Shown here: one piece after another, positions 49,301 to 58,009 of the stretch
How positions within the stretch are numbered: position 1 is the first letter of the stretch
Layout of the letters: every line of letters starts with the position of its first letter
Origin: Ridgeia piscesae
Taxonomy: Eukaryota > Annelida > Polychaeta > Sabellida > Siboglinidae
Length of the DNA stretch: 64,000 nt
Direction: 5' to 3'
NCBI GenBank assembly: GCA_025642075.2
Contig: JAODUO010000439.1
Location: 408,501-472,500 of the forward strand
Program-made: the position numbers and the translations under genes
Notes under the pieces: model-generated
What the model was told of the DNA's origin: nothing
The model's input: the letters and a program-made list of their open reading frames with translations, nothing else
Database searches by the model: none

Positions 49301-52300
49301 ATCCACTTGTTCTGTATCTGTGCTGTGATGATGTCATCCACTTGTTCTGTATCTGTGATGTGATGATGTCATCCACTTGTTCTGTATTGTGCTGTGATGA
49401 TGTCATCCACTTGTTCTGTATCTGTGATGTGATGATGTCATCCACTTGTTCTGTACATGTGCTGTGATGATGTCATCCACTTGTTCTGTATCTGTGATGT
49501 GATGATGTCATCCATTTGTTCTGTATCTGTGATGTGATGATGTCATCCACTTGTTCTGTATCTGTGCTGTGATGATGTCATCCACTTGGTCTGTATCTGT
49601 GCTGTGATGATGTCATCCATTTGTTCTGTATCTGTGATGTGATGATGTCATCCACTTGTTCTGTATCTGTGCTGTGATGATGTCATCCACTTGGTCTGTA
49701 TCTGTGCTGTGATGATGTCATCCATTTGTTCTGTATCTGTGATGTGATGATGTCATCCACTTGTTCTGTATCTGTGCTGTGATGATGTCATCCACTTGGT
49801 CTGTATCTGTGCTGTGATGATGTCATCCATTTGTTCTGTATCTGTGCTGTGATGATGTCATCCACTTGGTCTGTATCTGTGCTGTGATGATGTCATCCAT
49901 TTGTTCTGTATCTGTGATGATGTCATCCACTTGGTCTGTATCTGTGCTGTGATGATGTCATCCATTTGTTCTGTATCTGTGCTGTGATGATGTCATCCAC
50001 TTGGTCTGTATCTGTGCTGTGATGATGTCATCCATTTGTTCTGTATCTGTGATGTGATGATGTCATCCACTTGTTCTGTATCTGTGCTGTGATGATGTCA
50101 TCCACTTGGTCTGTATCTGTGCTGTGATGATGTCATCCATTTGTTCTGTATCTGTGATGTGATGATGTCATCCACTTGTTCTGTATTGTGCTGTGATGAT
50201 GTCATCCACTTGTTCTGTATCTGTGATGTGATGATGTCATCCACTTGTTCTGTATTGTGCTGTGATGATGTCATCCACTTGTTCTGTATCTGTGATGTGA
50301 TGATGTCATCCACTTGTTCTGTATCTGTGATGTGATGATGTCATCCACTTGTTCTGTATCTTTTGCTGTGATGATGTCATCCACTTGTTCTGTATTGTGC
50401 TGTGATGATGTCATCCACTTGTTCTGTATCTGTGCTGTGATGATGTCATCCACTTGTTCTGTATCTGTGCTGTGATGATGTCATCCATTTGTTCTGTATC
50501 TGTGATGTGATGATGTCATCCACTTGTTCTGTATTGTGATGTGATGATGTCATCCACTTGTTCTGTATCTGTGATGTGATGATGTCATCCACTTGTTCTG
50601 TATCTGTGATGTGATGATGTCATCCACTTGTTCTGTATCTGTGATGTGATGATGTCATCCATTTGTTCTGTATCTGTGATGTGATGATGTCATCCACTTG
50701 TTCTGTATTGTGCTGTGATGATGTCATCCATTTGTTCTGTATCTGTGATGTGATGATGTCATCCACTTGTTCTGTATCTGTGTGTGATGATGTCATCATG
50801 TTCTGTATCTGTGTGTGATGATGTCATCCACTTGTTCTGTATCTGTGCTGTGATGATGTCATCCACTTGTTCTGTATCTGTGATGTGATGATGTCATCCA
50901 CTTGTTCTGTATTGTGTGTGATGATGTCATCCACTTGTTCTGTATCTGTGATGTGATGATGTCATCCACTTGTTCTGTATCTGTGATGTGATGATGTCAT
51001 CCACTTGTTCTGTATCTGTGCTGTGATGATGTCATCCACTTGTTCTGTATCTGTGCTGTGATGATGTCATCCACTTGTTCTGTATCTGTGCTGTGATGAT
51101 GTCATCCACTTGTTCTGTATCTGTGATGTGATGATGTCATCCACTTGTTCTGTATTGTGCTGTGATGATGTCATCCACTTGTTCTGTATCTGTGATGTGA
51201 TGATGTCATCCACTTGTTCTGTATCTGTGCTGTGATGATGTCATCCACTTGTTCTGTATCTGTGATGTGATGATGTCATCCACTTGTTCTGTATTGTGCT
51301 GTGATGATGTCATCCACTTGTTCTGTATCTGTGCTGTGATGATGTCATCCACTTGTTCTGTATCTGTGCTGTGATGATGTCATCCATTTGTTCTGTATCT
51401 GTGATGTGATGATGTCATCCACTTGTTCTGTATCTGTGCTGTGATGATGTCATCCACTTGTTCTGTATCTGTGCTGTGATGATGTCATCCACTTGTTCTG
51501 TATCTGTGCTGTGATGATGTCATCCACTTGGTCTGTATCTGTGCTGTGATGATGTCATCCACTTGTTCTGTATCTGTGCTGTGATGATGTCATCCACTTG
51601 GTCTGTATCTGTGCTGTGATGATGTCATCCACTTGTTCTGTATTGTGCTGTGATGATGTCATCCACTTGTTCTGTATCTGTGATGTGATGATGTCATCCA
51701 CTTGTTCTGTATCTGTGATGTGATGATGTCATCCACTTGTTCTGTATCATGTGCTGTGATGATGTCATCCACTTGTTCTGTATCTGTGCTGTGATGATGT
51801 CATCCACTTGGTCTGTATCTGTGCTGTGATGATGTCATCCACTTGTTCTGTATCTGTGCTGTGATGATGTCATCCACTTGTTCTGTATCTGTGCTGTGAT
51901 GATGTCATCCACTTGTTCTGTATCTGTGATGTGATGATGTCATCCACTTGTTCTGTATCTGTGATGTGATGATGTCATCCACTTGTTCTGTACATGTGCT
52001 GTGATGATGTCATCCACTTGTTCTGTATCTGTGATGTGATGATGTCATCCACTTGGTCTGTATCTGTGCTGTGATGATGTCATCCACTTGTTCTGTATCT
52101 GTGCTGTGATGATGTCATCCACTTGTTCTGTATCTGTGACTGTGATGATGTCATCCACTTGTTCTGTATCTGTGATGTGATGATGTCATCCACTTGTTCT
52201 GTATCTGTGATGTGATGATGTCATCCACTTGTTCTGTATCTGTGCTGTGATGATGTCATCCACTTGTTCTGTATCTGTGATGTGATGATGTCATCCACTT

Positions 52301-55300
52301 GTTCTGTATCTGTGATGTGATGATGTCATCCACTTGTTCTGTATCTGTGATGTGATGATGTCATCCACTTGTTCTGTATCTGTGATGTGATGATGTCATC
52401 CACTTGGTCTGTATCTGTGATGTGATGATGTCATCCACTTGTTCTGTATATGTGATGTGATGATGTCATCCACTTGTTCTGTATCTGTGATGTGATGATG
52501 TCATCCACTTGTTCTGTATCTGTGATGTGATGATGTCATCCACTTGTTCTGTATCATGTGCTGTGATGATGTCATCCACTTGTTCTGTATCTGTGATGTG
52601 CTGTGATGATGTCATCCACTTGTTCTGTATATGTGATGTGATGATGTCATCCACTTGTTCTGTATCTGTGCTGTGATGATGTCATCCACTTGTTCTGTAT
52701 CTGTGATGTGATGATGTCATCCACTTGTTCTGTATCTGTGCTGTGATGATGTCATCCACTTGTTCTGTATCTGTGATGTGATGATGTCATCCACTTGTTC
52801 TGTATCTGTGATGTGATGATGTCATCCACTTGTTCTGTATATGTGATGTGATGATGTCATCCACTTGTTCTGTATGATGTGTGTGATGATGTCATCCACT
52901 TGTTCTGTATCTGTGCTGTGATGATGTCATCCACTTGTTCTGTATCTGTGATGTGATGATGTCATCCACTTGTTCTGTATTGTGCTGTGATGATGTCATC
53001 CACTTGTTCTGTATATGTGCTGTGATGATGTCATCCACTTGTTCTGTATCTGTGACTGTGATGATGTCATCCACTTGTTCTGTATCTGTGATGTGATGAT
53101 GTCATCCACTTGTTCTGTATCTGTGCTGTGATGATGTCATCCACTTGTTCTGTATCTGTGCTGTGATGATGTCATCCACTTGTTCTGTATCTGTGATGTG
53201 ATGATGTCATCCACTTGTTCTGTATCTGTGATGTGATGATGTCATCCACTTGTTCTGTATCTGTGCTGTGATGATGTCATCCACTTGTTCTGTATCTGTG
53301 CTGTGATGATGTCATCCACTTGTTCTGTATCTGTGCTGTGATGATGTCATCCACTTGTTCTGTATCTGTGCTGTGATGATGTCATCCACTTGTTCTGTAT
53401 CTGTGATGTGATGTGATGATGTCATCCACTTGTTCTGTATCTGTGCTGTGATGATGTCATCCACTTGTTCTGTATCTGTGATGTGATGTGATGATGTCAT
53501 CCACTTGTTCTGTATCTGTGCTGTGATGATGTCATCCACTTGTTCTGTATCTGTGATGTGATGTGATGATGTCATCCACTTGTTCTGTATCTGTGCTGTG
53601 ATGATGTCATCCACTTGTTCTGTATCTGTGATGTGATGATGTCATCCACTTGTTCTGTATCTGTGATGTGATGATGTCATCCACTTGTTCTGTATCTGTG
53701 ATGTGATGATGTCATCCACTTGTTCTGTATCTGTGCTGTGATGATGTCATCCACTTGTTCTGTATCTGTGATGTGATGATGTCATCCACTTGTTCTGTAT
53801 CTGTGATGTGATGATGTCATCCACTTGGTTTTGTATCTGTCATTCTGTGATGATGTCATCCACTTGTTCTGTATCTGTGATGTGATGATGTCATCCACTT
53901 GTTCTGTATCTGTGATGTGATGATGTCATCCACTTGTTCTGTAACAGTATCTGTGCTGTGATGATGTCATCCACTTGTTCTGTGTCTGTGATGTGATGAT
54001 GTCATCCACTTGTTCTGTATCATGTGATGTGATGATGTCATCCACTTGTTCTGTATTGTGCTGTGATGATGTCATCCACTTGTTCTGTATCTGTGATGTG
54101 ATGATGTCATCCACTTGTTCTGTATCTGTGCTGTGATGATGTCATCCACTTGTTCTGTATCTGTCGATGTGATGATGTCATCCACTTGTTCTGTATCTGT
54201 GATGTGATGATGTCATCCACTTGTTCTGTATCTGTGATGTGATGATGTCATCCACTTGTTCTGTGTCTGTCATGTGATGATGTCATCCACTTGTTCTGTA
54301 TCTGTGCTGTGATGATGTCATCCACTTGTTCTGTATCTGTGCTGTGATGATGTCATCCACTTGTTCTGTATATGTGATGTGATGATGTCATCCACTTGTT
54401 CTGTATTGTGCTGTGATGATGTCATCCACTTGTTCTGTATCTGTGCTGTGATGATGTCATCCACTTGTGTCTGTATCATGTGACTGTGATGATGTCATCC
54501 ACTTGTTCTGTATCTGTGCTGTGATGATGTCATCCACTTGTTCTGTATTGTGCATGTGATGATGTCATCCACTTTCTGTTCTGTGCTGTGATGATGTCAT
54601 CCACTTGTTCTGTATTGTGATGTGATGATGTCATCCACTTGTTCTGTATCTGTGCTGTGATGATGTCATCCACTTGTTCTGTATCTGTGATGTGATGATG
54701 TCATCCACTTGTTCTGTATTGTGCTGTGATGATGTCATCCACTTGTTCTGTATCTGTGCTGTGATGATGTCATCCACTTGTTCTGTATCTGTGATGTGAT
54801 GATGTCATCCACTTGTTCTGTATTGTGCTGTGATGATGTCATCCACTTGTTCTGTTCTGTGATGTGATGATGTCATCCACTTGTTCTGTATCTGTGCTGT
54901 GATGATGTCATCCACTTGTTCTGTATCTGTGATGTGATGATGTCATCCACTTGTTCTGTATCTGTGATGTGATGATGTCATCCACTTGTTCTGTATCTGT
55001 GCATGTGATGATGTCATCCATTTGGGTTCTGTATCTGTGCTGTGATGATGTCATCCACTTGTTCTGTATCTGTGATGTGATGATGTCATCCACTTGTTCT
55101 GTATCTGTGCTGTGATGATGTCATCCACTTGTTCTGTATCTGTGCTGTGATGATGTCATCCACTTGTTCTGTATCTGTGCTGTGATGATGTCATCCACTT
55201 GTTCTGTATCTGTGCTGTGATGATGTCATCCACTTGGTCTGTGTCTGTGATGTGATGATGTCATCCACTTGTTCTGTATCTGTGCTGTGATGATGTCATC

Positions 55301-57965
55301 CACTTGTTCTGTATCTGTGCTGTGATGATGTCATCCACTTGGTCTGTATCTGTGCTGTGATGATGTCATCCACTTGTTCTGTTCCCAGGTCGCTTACTGT
55401 CCCATTGACACAAGTCTCAGCTTTGCACAGGCGAACAAACTCATCAAAGATCTCAAGCCACTACATATGATTGTTCCCGAGCAGTACACAACGCCCCCTA
55501 CATCAATGCCGCATCGAACAGACCTCGTCATCGACTGCGTAATGATTATAATCTTTTACTATGCTTACTGGAGTCTATATCAGAAAATGCTCATGGTAGT
55601 GGATGTTTAAACGGAAGCTTCGGAACTGGGTGAATTTGGGGTGGACTGAGCCTGTTGAATGAGGGGCATAGCCCACATAGTGTTTTGTCAATTTATGAAG
55701 ACCTGGTGAGTGTCATTCTAATTGCAATTTCAGGATGGAATATTCGTAATCGTATAAATTAAATGTCCTAATTGTGCAGCAAAATCATCTCGCAGTATCG
55801 TTTTAAAGGTTATGACCCTTGGAATCCAAAGAGGCAGAGACCTCCATTTTACAATTTTGTGACTGACCCACTTTGTGTATTTACCCTGATGTTTCTGTCC
55901 CCCACCAGGAGCCCCCTCCCGCCACCATCAAGCAGGCCGAGGTGATCACTCCCCCCATCAAACGCCGCTTTGAGAAGGTCGACCTGGATGCTGAGGTATG
56001 GACCCTGATACAACACTAATGATATGAGGTCACATGTACAGTGAAACCCCACAATTAAGGTCATCTTTTGGATAGGACCAAGTGACCCCCAATAGCAAGG
56101 TGACCCCAATAGCCAGGTGACTGTATTACTGGGACAGATTTGTTATACTTTACTGTGTATGCAACTAATTTGGGATAGTGATAAGGTGACCTTAATTCCA
56201 TGTTAGTTGTTCTAGTCAAAGTGACACTAAGAAATATATTGTATGACATCTGTACGTGTTGTTCTCATCTTGGCATCCCTGTCGTTAGGGGTGAGGTTGG
56301 CCATCGTTTCCGTTTCAGTTGTCTTTTTCTTCCTCTTCTCTTTCCTCGTCTTTTTCTCACTACATTCTCTATCAACAGTCCCCAATTCCTTCTATCCCAA
56401 TTCCTTCTATCTTTTCCTGTGGTTCTACATTCTCATTCCAGTCTTTCAAAGCATCTCTTAACGCAGTCCTCCCATCGCAATCTCGGTCTTCCTCGCCCTC
56501 TTTTTCCTTCCACTCTCTAGGCATCTGCTCTCTTTTTCAATTATTAATCTCCCATTCTTTCCATATGACCAGTCCCATTTCAACCTCACCTTACCAATTT
56601 CTTCTGAAAACTTTTCTCCACTCCAACCTCCAATCTTAGTTCATCCATTCTTCTCTTATCAGCTCTCTTAACTCCCACGATATCTTTTCACATGACTTTT
56701 GTTGTCTAGAATGACAAGTGATAACATCGCTGGTTCTCTGGTTCTACAGTTTGCTGCAAGTCTAGTGCCGAATGAGGTAAAACCTGGCGTCTCGGTCGCA
56801 ATGCTCACAGGAACTCTCTCCAACAGAGACAACAAGTTCACATTGAAGGTAGGTGGTAAATGACATTGTGTGTGTGTGTGTGTGTGTGCATGCGTGTGTG
56901 AGAATGACTACTTGGTGATAGATAGTGGTGGCTATTTGTGTACTAACAGTCTTCACGCTTAAATGCAGCATATCAGAATGGTTCCAGAAGTTTAGCTGGT
57001 ATGTGATTCTACAGGAGTAAAATGTAAACCTCTTTGAACAGTGATACGAACAAGACACTTAGCTATATCTGAACTTACCTTTATTCTTATCCCATTCACA
57101 GCCAGTGTCGAAGTCCCCGACGCCATCAACGACAAAGAAAAGGAAACTGGACAGCTGTGACACCAGACAACCGACATATGCGTGGGGAACAGTGGACGTG
57201 TACGAGTTTGTTGACAATCTGAAGAAGGTTGGTCGATGTGTTGTGCTCCCAAACACTTGTCACCTACGGCACAGCTCTTCCGGGTACATAACTACCCTTT
57301 TATTTCTGACGTGACCCCCAGTCTGCTGGGCCTGTTTTGTGCTAAGTTGGTATTACAGGCAACGATTTGTCAAAATTCAGAAAAGCAATAGCTGGTAATG
57401 GTAACTTTCTAGTAGGCCTATATACATGTAGCCCCATTGAAACGATTCTCTTGTGAAGGAGCAGATGAGTGTGCCATGGCAGGAGTTGCTGGTGTTGCAG
57501 TATAGCCAACTTGTGGTGCACTTTATAAAAGGCGACGACTTGAAAAGTAGTAGATGGCATTAGTATCTTTACAATGACATAGAAACATATTTAAACTCTG
57601 CAATAACAACTTCATATGCAGTTTAAAAAAAAAACAATTAACATCCTAGGATCAGCTACATTGTTCCTGAATAAGTCTATGTAAACAATATTTGAATAAT
57701 TTAAGTGGACCGACTAAGGCACTAAATGTCATTCATTTACATACAACATTTATGTATTCATGAAAAAGTTCATCAGGTTGGAATAATGATTAAATGAAGC
57801 AAATTTGTTACATCGCAACTATAAAATGTTGATATGAGTCAAACTTTTATAGATGTGATTTAAATTTGTTTTGTTACATATGTACTTAGAAGTTGATGTA
57901 GATGCACATTCATGTTATTTTTAAATGTAGATAAAAATGAAATGGTCAGAACTGATTCCTTCAAA

Positions 57966-58009
<44 letters not shown>

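Noticed and set aside
47766..55382. CRISPR-like array
   Set aside because: 35-bp units are head to tail without unique spacers, variable in length, and lie in an intron of an animal gene.
56290..56640. Ser/Phe-rich plus-strand open frames
   Set aside because: Low-complexity pyrimidine tract within INTS9 intron 17; overlapping frames all open, none conserved.
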